Origin: Atopsyche davidsoni | Lineage: Eukaryota; Arthropoda; Insecta; Trichoptera; Hydrobiosidae | Length of the DNA stretch: 64,000 nucleotides | NCBI GenBank assembly: GCA_022113835.1 | Contig: JAILWY010000029.1 | Span: 2,882,001 to 2,946,000 of the forward strand | Reading direction: 5' to 3' | In this document: in pieces, positions 1 through 11,839 of the stretch | Position numbering within the stretch: the first letter of the stretch is position 1 | Layout: every line of letters starts with the position of its first letter | Made by a program: the position numbers and the translations under genes | The notes under the pieces: model-generated | The model's database searches: none | What the model was told of the DNA's origin: nothing | What the model saw: only the letters and a program-made list of their open reading frames with translations

Positions 1-986
1 GACTATTCACAAATCTCACTGTAACGAATACCAGAATAACGAAATAGATCTCATAACATTATTCTGATTTTATTTTCATGTTAAACTCGTCTGAAAATAT
101 CATTTTTAGTTCACTATAACGAATACCAGAATAACGAAATATTTCTCATGACTTTATTCTGATTTGATTTCCGTGTTTTGCTTGTTTGAATATATCGATT
201 TTAATTCACTATAACGAATACCAGAATAACGAAATAGATCTCATGACTTTATTCTGATTTGATTTTCATGTTATACGTGTTTGAAAATATTCATTTTAAT
301 TCACTATAACGAATTCCAGAATAACGAAATAGATCTCATACTTTAATTCTGATTTGATTTTCATGTTATACTCGTCTGAAAGTATCATTTTTAGTCCACT
401 ATAACGAATACCAGAATAACGAAATATTTCTCATGACTTTATTCTGATTTGATTTCCGTGTTATGCTTGTGTGAAAATATCGATTTTAATTCACTATAAC
501 GAATTCCAGAATAACTAAATAGATGTCATAACATAATTCTGATTGACTTATCGATTTTAATTCGCTATAACGAATTCCAGAATAACGAAATAGATCTCAT
601 AACATTATTCTGATTTGATTTTCATGTTATACACGTCTGAAAAGATCATTTTTAGTCCACTATAACGAATACCAGAATAACGAAATATTTCTCATGACTT
701 TATTCTGAATTGATTTTCATGTTATGCTTGTTTGAAAATATCGATTTTAATTCACTATAACGAATACCAGAATAACGAAATAGATCTCATAATATTATTC
801 TGATTTGATTTTCATGTTATACACGTCTGAAAAAATCATTTTTAGTTCACTATAACGAATACCAGAATAACGAAATATTTCTCATGACTTTATTCTGATT
901 TGATTTTCATGTTATGCTTGTTTGAAAATATCGATTTTAATTCACTATAACGAATTCCAGGATAACGAAATAGATCTTAGAAAAAT
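1..986. repeat. Dimeric satellite array, ~95-bp unit, truncated by window edge
   Basis: About eleven head-to-tail units, each opening with a form of CACTATAACGAATACCAG, start near 17, 112, 206, 301, 397, 491, 561, 656, 752, 846 and 941. Two subtypes tend to alternate. One has AAATAGATCTCATAAC with a CGTCTGAAAA...TTTTTAGT end; the other has AAATATTTCTCATGAC with a CTTGTTTGAAAATATCGATTTTAAT end. That suggests a ~190-bp dimer as the higher-order unit. The unit at 491-560 is short (~70 bp), an internal deletion. The array runs off the left edge, so its full size is unknown. No coding potential. Confidence 0.9.
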
Positions 987-2339
987 CTATAAAGACTCTT
1001 TCCTCTCCGTGCCTATATTTCTTTGATATAAGTGTTTTTTTTTTTTAAATCTTCAACGGATACCAAAACACTAATTATATATTTTTCTTATCATTGTGTA
1101 ATAATTGGCTGCAAATATCAATTTATTCCCACAGTGCCTTTATTATCTCGTATACGTACGACGAATACCAGAATAACAAAATACACCCAACAAATAATAC
1201 AAATGTGTGTAGAGTAAAGTTTTCTCAAATTACAACACTCAGCATTATAACAATATTACTTCACAATAAAAAAAAAAAAAAAGTAAAGCGATTCACAAAA
1301 TGCAAACATAGCAAATGTAAATTAAAAAATAATGACTATTTTTACCTAGCCGCACAAAAGTAACAATAAAACTGCAAATTCGCGCGGAAGCACATGATGA
1401 TTATTATTATTATTTATTCAGACTTGAATAAATAATGAGTTTTTTAAACGCCCTCCCGGTGCAGTTGCGCCCTCGTGTCCCCTGCCCTCCCCCATGGTCC
1501 CCCCACGGGGGGAGCCCTGTCAACAATGCGACAGATGCGGACGCATTTTTGTTGTAAAAATAAAGTTTTGAGCATTTTTTTTTTTTTGCATACGTCAAAA
1601 GGCGCATTAAAACCGACACCGCATTATGCTTGATTTTTTTTTTTTTTTTTTTTTCAACAATAGTTTGATAACCGCTTTGTCTGTGCTGTGCAAATAAATG
1701 TGCTGTTTTAATATTTACACGTTTTTAATATTGAATTTCGCTTTACAAAAATATTTATAGTAAATCGTACCTTTCTACCGACATAAATAAATTTCCATTC
1801 AACATCTTGCATACTTGTGCATAATATATTTTTTTTTCGCCGATAAGAGAATTACTGGGTTTCGTTATATAAAAATATGTAATCTCCTAGCCATCAGGCT
1901 ATTCGTGATAATACAAACGCGGAGTGCTGCAAATCGAGACAGCACATTGTCGTGAAGAAGAATTGACGCGCAGTGGCATTTTCGTTGCGGATCCGACATT
2001 TCGGTATCACTATTCAATTTTACCTGTTTTTAGGTTATTTAAATTTTTTTTTTTATCAATCCGCCATTGATTATTTCTAGAAATTGCTGGAAAATCCGGC
2101 TCGTTGATAAAATGAGGTGGCGATGACTCAGCGCGCCTAATCAAGCGTTACCACTACGGATCGATCATTATTTTTTTCCCAGATGAATCACACACTTTAT
2201 GAATAATAAATTAATTAAATAATACACACACATTGCCTAGAATATAACATGGTAAATTTTATTGTCTGATAGTTCAAAAATTGACAATGTCAACAAGACG
2301 TAGTGACAATGAAAGTTAGTCTGACCTATGATGATAACG

Positions 2340-2850
2340 TTAACTTGTCATATAGGTTAGAAATTTGCGCAAGCAAATATCGCAAATCAAAGCACGCAAA
2401 TCAACTATGTTTATTTTCGAGGTTTTCTGATGTAAGCAGCCGTTGTCTGAAATATGTGCTTACAAATATCTGACCTATCATTTCACGCAAATTGATGAGG
2501 CGACTGTTTTTATTTCGCTCGCTGCATACCAAAACGAGCGCTCAAATATCTCACCTATCATTTCATGTAGGATGCATTTTGCAAAAGTGCGCTTAAATAT
2601 TTGATCTATCACATCACAAAACATTGCATTTTATTTATGCGCACACCGCTTGCTGCTTGCAAAAATGAGCGCTCAAATATCTGACCTATCGTTTCACGCA
2701 AATTGACCGTGTCATAATCAACGAGCCTATTGTTTTGATTGATATGCACTTCGCTTGCGGTTAGTGAGTTAGTGCGTTCGTGGAGTTTCTAAAGTTATTG
2801 GCTGATCAGTGATTTGTGAATATCTGACCTATCATACGATAGCGCCTGGT
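2340..2850 (+). repeat. Degenerate tandem repeat with AATATCTGACCTATCAT core
   Basis: The core AAATATCTGACCTATCAT or a close variant recurs near 2465, 2543, 2594, 2674 and 2818. Most copies are followed by TTCACGCAAATTGA or CGCTTGCTGC-type sequence and preceded by GAGCGCT. Spacing is irregular (about 50-145 bp), so this is an old, partly decayed tandem array. TGACCT is also a nuclear-receptor half-site, but that is likely incidental. Confidence 0.6.
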
Positions 2851-3048
2851 GACGTCAGAGAAGACCTAAAAATACGAATTCCGTGAAATGCTAATTCACC
2901 TCGGCAAACAATAATCACTCGACCTTCGCCAGGCGTGAGTATTCAAATAAGAAGAAAAAAGATGTATACGTCTTGCACCGCGCACGAGGCCGGCGGCTCT
3001 CAAACTGTGGCTCGCGACTACCAAAAAAAAAAATATTATACCGTTCAT

Positions 3049-3082
3049 TTCGAGCATTACACAACCGACAACCGAACGGTAA
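3049..3082 (+). repeat. Copy of a short dispersed family (ACACAACCGACAACCGAA core)
   Basis: The fullest core reads roughly GCCTACACACG(C/T)NGC(A/G)ACACAACCGACAACCGAACGG. Recognisable copies lie near 3049, 5315, 5449, 8668, 10861, 15143 and 26463 on the plus strand, and near 26575 and 27945 on the minus strand. Several are followed by TTTTGCAATATAAAAATATA-like AT-rich tails. This is a non-coding interspersed element (MITE or SINE) at high local density; I do not recognise its named family. Confidence 0.65.
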
Positions 3083-3174
3083 AAAAAAAAACCAAAAAAA
3101 TAATAATAATATAATTTTTGCATTATTTATTTTAGTCTTGCAAAATATTGTAATCCCAGAAGGAACGAAAAAAA

Positions 3175-3214
<40 letters not shown>

Positions 3215-6200
3215 TAGAAAAAGGTTCCGGGTATATAAAAGTTTGAGAGCCCCTGCGTTGTGTTTGACTTGACTGTGGCGAGACGTTGAATGGCCATTTT
3301 AAAAATATGTTCATCTTTAGTCATACCCGGCTTCCTATTTGGCTTCTGTTAACTAGCCGAACAGCTATGACACTACTATAATTTATTATTTTCAATACAG
3401 AGTTGAGAGCGGTCCTCTAGAATGATTTGCAAGTATTGCAGAAAATATCGAGTTCTTCGGGGGATTCGAGAGGACTTGAACTGTCAGTAAAACCTGAACA
3501 GCACTTGTTAGCAAAAACATATATTCTTGCTCATCTCCTCGGCAGATAATGTATTCCAGTATATAATATGCAAAATTTCCAACACAGAGAGCGGGGTTTT
3601 TTTTTTTAAGTGTGTATTAAACAAGTATTAAAGAAAATATTATAGAAAGATTCGAAAGGACTTGAACTGTCAGTAAAACCTGAACAGCACGTGTTAGCTA
3701 TAAATTATATATTTTTAATTTTTATCTTATCCCGCATACTGTGTGTGTTAGTCGCAAGAAGTACGAGTAATTAAACTATTCCATTATATTATGTGTTTTA
3801 TTTCCAGCACAAGTATTAAAAATAATCATGATTTTAATTTGCACACATTGTTAGTGTAAAATGCACGAACGTTCAATTTCCTTTATTACTGAAATGCAAA
3901 ACAAACTACAGAGCGTGGGAAGTCATTGTTGTGATATGCTGAAATAGCTCTTAAAGCAATATTAAATCGCATTGTATACATTTTGCATTTAGATATATCA
4001 AATGTACTTTAATTGGCCATGTCTTAATTCTGCGTTTTACATTAAACTCACATAACAAAAAAAGTTTTGTTATTTTACGCCAAATATTTTATAAACACTT
4101 GCTGCATTCAAAACGACTATTAAATTGGAGTTCTTGTCGTTTTGTACTATCAATTGATTCAATAAAAATAATACAAAAAAATGAGAATGACATAATCAAT
4201 ACGCAAAATGAATCGACAAAATTAATTCAGCTTATCAAATACAACATAATGATTATGAAAAAAATACGGCAAAATTCAATTAAAACTACAAGAGCGATAC
4301 GAAAAAATCAATAATGCGATAAAAATTGATCAACAATATGTTTCATTATTAATCAAATGGAAAAATTAATTTGACAAAAAAAAATCTGAATACATAATAT
4401 ACTGTATTTGAAAAATTTATGATAAAATAAATGTATGCAAATTAATATTAAAATCAATACGTACGAAAAAAAAATTAATTAAAAACAGATAAATTCTAAC
4501 AAGTTAATAACATTTTTATTATTATATATCTTGAAATATAAACGCGACGGAATAAAAACGAATATGACAAAATGAGCAAAACTTAATTAATGTATAAAAT
4601 TAATATAAAAATCAATAAGTACGGAAAAGAATATAAATTTAAAAACATATTTAATTTGAACAAGTAAGTAATACTTTTATTATATCCAACAATATAAACG
4701 CGACGAAATGAAAACGAACATGACAAAACGAGCAAAACTAAATTAATGTAAAAAAAAAAAAAAAATGTTTGCACAACGCGATGAATACGACAAAGTGGAC
4801 TTTAAAAATGATGGGTCAGGTGATTGGAGTATTGTCCGTTAATTAAGGTGATTTTACCTGTTGCCACACAAATGACGACCCGCTCGTGCGTGGACATACC
4901 TGGTCATTGACGACGCGACGAATTAATAACCAGTTACGTCGGCTTATGTAATATTGCCACGACAGGTTTGATATATATATACATGTATATATAATCAATG
5001 TAATACAAAATATGTTTGGAATTCACTTGCCAAGACGGAGAGCGGTCAAGCCAATGAACGAGCATATCATGAGTGTTGAGCCGTTTCACCAGGATTCATG
5101 CAGTGCTTTGTCACTCCCATGAATCCCACGCCGGTAAATTCTCACCTGCGTGATAATTTTCACACCTGGCTCTTAGTGACCCAATACGGCTGTTAACATA
5201 AGCTTTGAAAAAACATTGACAATAACAATCAGTGTGTAATTAACACAACTGACGGGCGATTTAATATTAACCAGCGGCGTCCTTTTTTTCTGTATTTTTT
5301 TCTAAACATGCTGCAATGAAACCGACAACCGAATAATGGTAATAATAAGCCAATAGCATCCTTTTACTATGGGTGTTGTTTTTTAAACTTTGGCTCAAGT
5401 AAATGTCGCAAAAGAAAGCGTTTTTCGCCAGCTACTTGATAAAAGCCGCCTACACACACTGCATCGCAACTAATAACCGAACACTACAATAGTCAATTTT
5501 TCAAGGTTTATTTAGGCAAAACTATAAAATTACACTCAGTAAATTTGTGTTTTTTGTTATTTTATCATTGTTGTCTAGTTCTTGGTTATTTATTACCTGT
5601 ATTTCACCTCATGAGCATAGCCCTGAGTCCGTTCTATAAAAGGACGGTAATAAAAATTAGTTTCGACGCGGCCCGCAGGTTGGGAGCCAGTGCGATGCTA
5701 ATTCCAACATTGCAAGGACGCCGTTTTGTCAGCAAACAATGAGCACAGATAGCTTCTGTGCTTCCTCTGCTGACAATGCCCATCGGAATAAGGTGCCTCT
5801 AGAAATACATAATCCCATATAATCATAATCCATGGTAAATTCATTCGAAGACCGTAATTTACCTAACCGCTTCCTTTTACACACCCATCAGCTGTTTTTT
5901 TTTTTTTTTTTTTTCTGCTTCTCATGATGTTTACTGTGCGCGTCTGTTGTATTCATAATGGTTAAATAACAATGCTTGTATTTTTATTAAAAGCACTGAA
6001 GCGAGAAGAGTTTCCTGGTCTACGGTGGCCTATGATATGAGAAACACCTGTAGAAATAAACACCTGGCTGAAGGGGAATTCCTGAAGAGAAGTCCTGACC
6101 CAGGAATGATAACCAGAATTGAGACAGTAGGAAAACACGCTTCAAAGATATAATAACGTTGGACACTCGCTAGAGATTCATTAAATGTTATTATATTGTC

Positions 6201-6393
6201 TCAGTGCTTCTTCATGGAGTTCAGGCCGACAGCAACAAGGGTATCAAATGTAGGTTTTATAGGAGAATACTCAAAACACCATGGGTTGGTCGCGTAACTG
6301 GCGAGAGAGTCTTTCCCGAGGAGATCCCCTGACGATGGCAAAAAAGCTTCCTATTTTAGTCATATTATCCAGAGAAATATATGCAACAATAAA

Positions 6394-6434
6394 GGGGCAT
6401 CGGAAGGAGAAAGATAACGTGGATGCGGAATTTG
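6394..6434 (+). repeat. Dispersed repeat core ending ACGTGGATGCGGAAT
   Basis: A ~40-bp conserved core, GGCATCGGAAGGAG followed by AAATTAACGTGGATGCGGAAT, appears here, at 9247-9288 (+), at 11684-11728 (+) and inverted at 13598-13644 (-). The copies share little outside the core, which suggests the conserved end of a truncated interspersed element. It explains why short open frames at these places resemble one another. Confidence 0.65.
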
Positions 6435-6809
6435 CGCTGATGGCTGGAAGTCGAGAATACATATGATACATACGAAATGTCTACCAACATTCTCAGAGAA
6501 GAGACACTTAGACACTAGACACACATTGCTTATGGTGATATAAAAATAGCCCATAAAATAAATAATGATCGGTCATAAAGTGTAAAAATACACCAAGCTC
6601 GCTACAATTGCAGTCACGTCTCCGGAATTTGCTTGCATAAAATAAAATATCGAAAATCATTCATCGGAAATTATTTTCCATTTCGTTATACAAGCAAAAC
6701 TCGACAAGTAAATCAAGTTAAATACATTTGTGGGACGAATGGCCAGGCGTTTTTTTTTCGTTATTGTGGAATTCGTTACAGTGAGATTTTGCTTGTTTAG
6801 TGTAAATAC

Positions 6810-6848
<39 letters not shown>

Positions 6849-7241
6849 TCATAATACATGTTCATTGGCTTTGCTCTATTTATCAGGCATTGTTTTGTTC
6901 AAGTATATTTCTATGCAAATGCAAACAAGGCTGTTGTAATTATGGAAGTATTATCGTTCATAACATTTTGCTTTGTACTGTTTTATGAACACTAGTGAGC
7001 AACGCAGTCACATGCCATGCCATGCATTGCGAGCCTGACTAAAACCGCCCACCGAACTAACCTTAGCTAAACCACTATATATAATACAATTTCCAAATAT
7101 CAAATATATAAAAGACCCACGTAATACACTCACAGTAAAGTCTCCCAGTTATCGCAAATTAATTTTTATTCAACCACCGTGCCCCTGTAGCCTAGCGAAG
7201 AGTTTTACTGTCACACGCACGTGTTTAAATGACGCAAAATT

Positions 7242-7272
7242 CGAGGGTTTTTCTTCGTCGTTTCAGCTCATA
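7242..7272 (+). repeat. Dispersed repeat core GGTTTTTCTCGTCGTTTCA
   Basis: The motif GGTTTTTCTCGTCGTTTCACG recurs here and near 14562, 17872 and 26108, the last three followed by a (T/G)(A/C)CGCTCGCA(C/T)-like tail. Between the copies the flanks are unrelated. It is a short conserved piece of an interspersed element of unknown family. Confidence 0.5.
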
Positions 7273-7530
7273 TCGTAGAGCTATATAAACAAAGTGTTTA
7301 CTCTTTGTATGTTAAATAATTAGTAATACTGTGTAGTTACTGAGGGCAGCAATAACGAGCAGCCAAAATGCAAGGAGTTGTTGTGATGAGCCACTGAGCT
7401 AGAAGGTTACAATTGAGCATTCGTGGATGCCATTGTGTGCCCTGAGCATGTGTGAAGGATCTGTAATGGAGTGGAATTTTTATATACTAATGCTATTGCT
7501 AAAACCATGAACGCTGGCTCAGCATAAGTA

Positions 7531-8018
7531 TAGGGTGTCCAAAAAGAGTATCGGGTATTTGTTAGTTCAGTAAAACAAAAACAATTGTAATCAAGTATTT
7601 TTTTATTGTTGATTATAAGAATACAAAATGGAGAATTATTTCAAAAATATGATGTTATCCAAATCGTGGCGCTCTTCTAATCTGGAATGAAGATTGCTGA
7701 TAACACGCTGACACATAGTCCTCGATATTGCTGCCCCATTTCTGACCTGATGTATTGTTTCAATTCCGTTAGATTCGTCGGATTATTATCATAAACCCTA
7801 CTTTTAAGGTATCCCCATACGAAATAGTCAAGAGGGCTAATTTAGGGAATAATTCGTTAACAGCTTCGATTGATTGATTGGATGTATGACAAGTTAAAAA
7901 CCACGTTGTTGAGTTGAAATTTCGAAACCACTGCAACTCTGGGCCCAAAATTTTTCGCAGCATATCGCAATAACGGTCACTATTCACATTCACCCGCTAC
8001 TCTTTTTGGACACCCTAT
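7531..8018 (-). mobile_element. Internally deleted Tc1/mariner-superfamily element
   Basis: Terminal inverted repeats AGGGTGTCCAAAAAGAGTA at the left (from 7533) and its complement at the right (to ~8016) are near perfect and flanked by TA, the target-site duplication of this superfamily. On the minus strand the interior begins VNSDRYCDMLRK. It continues through degraded TCHTSNQSIEAVNELFP, matching the HTA..S.E.L...FP region of mariner-type transposases, and ends with a frameshifted C-terminus (RLEERHDLDNIIF). The N-terminal DNA-binding half is absent, so the ~490-bp copy is non-autonomous. It could still be mobilised by a full-length relative. Confidence 0.85.
7769..7993 (-). pseudogene. Broken mariner-type transposase remnant
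   Basis: A 74-codon open frame inside the element at 7531-8018 encodes part of the catalytic half of a mariner/IS630-type transposase. The FQQDGA-type segment before HT.. is destroyed (WFLTCHTSN) and the downstream DDE/D segment is not recognisable. Similarity continues past the stop in other frames down to about 7660. It cannot encode an active enzyme. Confidence 0.75.
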
Positions 8019-8514
8019 ATATTAGCAAGGAGGAGATCCGGAGAAGAAGAAGAGCGCATTCGGTTGTACGAATAAAAAAATATTTTATTCATAGTATTTG
8101 GATTAAGCTCAGTGCAGTTTGGGAAGCGCTGCTGGCGCGATGGTCACACTCCAGCGGTTCCCGATCGTTTCCCACCACTACACCCGCGTTCATTCATAAA
8201 AGAAACTCGGAGCCCCATTGTTCATATTGTTCAATCACATAAAGCAGGGGCGGGCGCTAGTAGCGACTTGCGCCTCTAAATCCTGTCCAAGTGTCGTGCA
8301 TCTAAATCCTGGGCACTGCACCACCAACAACGAGGGGAGAGCCGTCGACAATGAGACATTTCCTAAACTTCCACTCAGACTTGCAATAAGCCAAAAGCGT
8401 CTTACTATGCGTTGGTAAACTCGTGCTACACCCAAAATAAAGGGACGCTACTGGATGCTTGCAAATCGGTTGTTGTGCTTCTGATGTCTGAGCTATAATG
8501 TATATCGACTACAC

Positions 8515-8575
8515 GTGTCGTTAGCGCCATCTATGTTTGAAACCTAAAAACATAGTTGCGCACCTAATACACAAA
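8515..8575 (+). repeat. Dispersed repeat with GTTAGCGCCATCTATG core
   Basis: GTTAGCGCCATCTATG followed by TGAAACCTAAAAAC and TAGTTGCGCACCT matches, inverted, the stretch at 25200-25255 (…GCGCGCAACTAAGTTTTTAG…CATAGATGGCGCTAACGC). The two copies are 16.6 kb apart in opposite orientation. The ATGGCGCTA core is a short conserved end of an interspersed element; family not recognised. Confidence 0.6.
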
Positions 8576-9904
8576 ACTAAGCTTGTAACACAATTGTGTT
8601 TCTATGATTTATGTGATTTTCAAGGAATCGTTTTCAATTGCAGCGTATTAAAAATATATACGTAAAGCTGTCTACACGCGATGCGACACAACCGAAAACA
8701 AAACGGTGACTTGTCAATAGCATTTTGTGTTGCTTGAAGATATAAGACGTATAAAATTTGCAAAAAAAATAATATTAATTTACTAATAGAAAAAATATAT
8801 ATTAAGTGGGGTGCCATTTTCTGATACTACCCAGGGTCGTCGAAAAAAAAATTATAACTTCGCCTCTGTTGCGTTGCATTCAAATTGTATTGTTTTACAA
8901 CAAATATTACGCGAATAATCACGATTTACATCTATTAATTTTAAAAGCAAAAAAAAAAAAAAAAAAAACCATTACTTAGAATATTTCAAGGTCGCAAAAG
9001 TATTGTTGCAGTTTTGAGCAAAAATGAATACTCACTTAATATTCTAAAGTCTACAAAAGCAAACATTTTCGTAAAACGCTATTAATATATACATATTTTT
9101 TTAATTACAATAATTTTTATTTTTTTTATATAAAACTGCGTTTTTTAACTCATACGCGTTTATTGTGTCTATTATGACATATTTTCAAAAAAATAATAAA
9201 TACAGCCTACTGCGGCTGATTTTCAAATGACAAATCAAATACTAAAGAGGCATCGGAAGGAGGAAATTAACGTGGATGCGGAATGAACCCTATAGACTAG
9301 ATCTCGGGTATGACAAGACTGACCCGGGATAAATATATTTTTAATGAGAAGAAACATCGAAGGCTTCACCAAAATTGAACAGCCTTGTACGCTTTGCCCG
9401 AGAAGCTTTCTCGTACCAAAATCAATACATTTATGAAGAAAAAAAAAAAAAGAATGATTTCATCATCTTGAATCATCAGTTACCTTGAAAAAGTTACAAT
9501 CGCAACGGCCGTTCCTTCGAAGTACGTTTTTTTACGTAATTTTCTCTCTTGCTGTATTCAAGTGTAGTTTATAATAAATAACTTAGTAGCACAGTGATTA
9601 AATGACACTTAACTGCATTGGAATGCTTAAAATGCACTGAAACTTATAATAATTGCACGCACGCGTCACTTTTCTACAACCGTCCATTAATGATACTATA
9701 TTGTTACAATAAAAATTTCACGTTACATACGAAGACACTGACAATAATAAAAAAATACGCCATTATGGTATAAACTTCAAAAAAATGTTGCCTACAACAT
9801 AAAATAAAATTAACACAAATATAAAAAATATATAACCTATAAATATAATAATATGCTATAAATAGCCTAACCCAAAAAAAAATTATTACGTAGCAATCGC
9901 GACA

Positions 9905-10125
9905 ATAACTTGCGATTTATTATACTAAAAATTCACACGTATTTATCAAATCTTTTCAAGGTCAAATTTCTGACCTATAAGAGAACAATAAAAAAAATAT
10001 ATATTCTGAAGCAATTTTGACAGTAAATTGCGATTCGTTACACTAAAACTCATTCAGATGACTATATCAAAATTTTTCAAGGTCAAATTTCTGACCTGCC
10101 AGAGAACAATTTTTTGTAATAAAAA
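9905..10125 (+). repeat. Two-copy tandem duplication with paired AGGTCA/TGACCT sites
   Basis: Two units of about 120 bp: GCGATTTATTATACTAAAA…TTTTCAAGGTCAAATTTCTGACCTATAAGAGAACAA (first copy to ~9990) and GCGATTCGTTACACTAAAA…TTTTTCAAGGTCAAATTTCTGACCTGCCAGAGAACAA (second copy to ~10112). The best preserved part is the inverted pair AGGTCA-6 nt-TGACCT with a TCAAGGTCA extension, identical in both copies. Confidence 0.75.
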
Positions 10126-10240
10126 ATATATACGAAAGGAAATCCGAGCGTCTCAAAAAGATGGATGCCTCTAAAAAATATTTATCGAGACATTATTATT
10201 AATTTTTTTTTTTAAGGCAGTTGCTTCTAGCCTTTTAATT

Positions 10241-10270
10241 GCCTCTGGTGTCCAACCGGACACCAGAGGC
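10241..10270. repeat. Perfect 13-bp inverted repeat with 4-nt loop
   Basis: GCCTCTGGTGTCC, loop AACC, GGACACCAGAGGC: both arms pair without mismatch and would form a stable hairpin in either strand. It is GC-rich inside very AT-rich DNA. No gene ends here, so a transcription-terminator reading is not supported; it may be the end of a foldback or Helitron-like element. Confidence 0.8.
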
Positions 10271-10332
10271 AGTCCGTTACCTGGCGAAATCGTGTCATTT
10301 AATTAATTTAATTGTCACTTTATTTTTTTACA

Positions 10333-10662
10333 GAGTATTGAGAAAACTATAAATTATATTTACCAATTTTTTATCATTTAATTAACGTCCATTTTTGGGG
10401 TAAAATAAAATCTTGAAGATGTTGAAAAATTGGATAAAATGACGACTTTTCAAAACCAAAGTTTATTAAAGGTTTTTTTTTTTTTTTTAATTTTTAAATT
10501 TACAAGACGCACATGGTTTATATTTAATCTTTCAATTCCAATTGAAAAAAAGACTTTAAAATGTTTAGGATTCTTGGAAAATGTACCGGACGAATCTCCA
10601 AATCCCTACACTTCAATCGTAAAAACACATATTTATCATATTAATAGTAAATTTATAAGAAA
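10333..10662 (+). repeat. Dispersed repeat copy 1 (pair with 19872-20192)
   Basis: The stretch GAGTATTGAGAAAACTATAA … TTAACGTCCATTTT … TAAAATAAAATCTTGAAGATG … ACATATTTATCATATTAA is shared with 19872-20192 over about 320 bp. Substitutions and small indels are scattered throughout. A 112-codon open frame across it is not preserved in the second copy, so I treat it as non-coding transposon-derived DNA. Confidence 0.8.
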
Positions 10663-11194
10663 GCACATCGAGTTGTCAATGGATACGCTAATTTATGCGA
10701 CAAAAAAAAAAAAAAAAAAAACAGCTGTTCGCATCGACGGGTATTACATACGCTTAATATGCACATAATGTACGTGGAAATTCTCCTTCATGCCGAGGAG
10801 TGAGGGTCAAAGCACATTCTATTTATTATTTTACTAAACTGTACATCATTGCCGAGTGTGCCTCCAGAGCAGCCTGCACGCGTTGCAACACAACCGACAA
10901 CCGAACATTAATACACCATCGTAAAGTATACCATCGGCTGGCTTACCGGCATTAATTTTGCAATATAAAAATATATATATATATCCTCCATGCTCTCCGC
11001 ATTATATTGCTTGTACGCGGCTGTCGCTATGTGCCCTGAGCGTGTGTAAAGGATCAGTAATCCATAGTGGACTTGTAATGGTTGTGTTGTGTACCTTGTC
11101 GAGGTGGTATTGCTTCTGCAGAAGGAGTAGCAGATCTAAACGCAAGAGCTTCGTAAGGATTATATAATAAGAAGTATTATAGAAGATTATATAA

Positions 11195-11320
11195 ATAGAA
11201 GGTCCCGGGGACCCACTACACTATTTTTTCCCATAAAGAAAACCATAAACACTGCCTCAGCATGAGTATATGCACAGTGAAATGATCGTAAACCTCCTCT
11301 GAGGAGTCAATGAAGAAGAT
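11195..11320 (+). repeat. Dispersed repeat, inverted partner at 28085-28190
   Basis: GACCCACTACACTATTTT … AACCATAAACACTGCCTCAGCATGAGTATAT … AACCTCCTCTGAGGAG matches the reverse complement of 28085-28190, which lies in the Eps8 first intron. A shorter relative (CCTCCCATGAGGAGAGGCACC) is near 59602. The CCTC(C/T)(T/C)(C/A)TGAGGAG part is itself palindromic. Confidence 0.7.
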
Positions 11321-11839
11321 ATATTGTATCAGCGCGACAACGTTCATGAACGCTGCTAAATATATATATATATATATGTATTGTTTTTAAAAATATTATC
11401 AAATCCAAAATGGCTGCCGGGCTTGTGCAAGATGTCGGGATTATTGAACCGGGTGTCGTCGTCGAATCTCGCCGATAAGCGCAGTCGGCGATAGCGCGCG
11501 GATAAACAATGCGGGCGATAAGCGGCCTGAACGCGCCGACCTCGACAGAGGACCGGGGGACTCACCTGTGGCAATTAGCACCTGTGGGACTAATCAGTCC
11601 CGGGACAGCTGCCAAGCGGCGGAAGACACGCAATGCAGAAACTGTCTCGTATAGCATCCGCCAGCTGATTGTGCGAGGGAAATTCGAAGGGAGTAGGAAG
11701 GAGGAAGTTTACGTGGATGCGGAATTCGAGACAGTGGATGTACATGATATGAATATGATAATGGGCGATGAGAAGAAGAAGGGGAAGAAGAAGCATCCTC
11801 ATACGGGCATCTTTTGGAGCTCTGGTCCTCGGTAGAGTT

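Larger units (their letters stand above)
987..7530. other. AT-rich gene-free stretch with scattered repeat fragments
   Basis: I see no supported gene. Open frames here are short and driven by homopolymers or TA runs. The stretch holds a (TA)n run at 3174-3211, another at 6810-6849, several poly-T/poly-A runs, and copies of dispersed families described separately. A perfect CRE palindrome TGACGTCA lies at 2850-2857. The 4.85-5.17 kb part has several ACCTG E-box cores in less AT-rich DNA and could be regulatory, but nothing confirms that. Confidence 0.6.
8019..10330. other. AT-rich gene-free stretch
   Basis: No gene seen. It contains short dispersed repeat copies (8503-8575, 8668-8770, 9247-9288), a tandem duplication (9905-10125) and a perfect hairpin (10241-10270). 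Much of the rest is poly-A/T and TA-rich low-complexity DNA. Confidence 0.6.

Noticed and set aside
1483..1515. GC-rich word GGTCCCCCCACGGGGGGAG as a terminator hairpin
   Set aside because: The palindrome CCCCCCnnGGGGGG is short and there is no gene nearby to terminate; likely a repeat fragment.
10430..10768. 112-codon frame as a gene
   Set aside because: It overlaps a dispersed repeat whose second copy (19872-20192) breaks the frame, and it contains homopolymer-encoded Phe and Lys runs.
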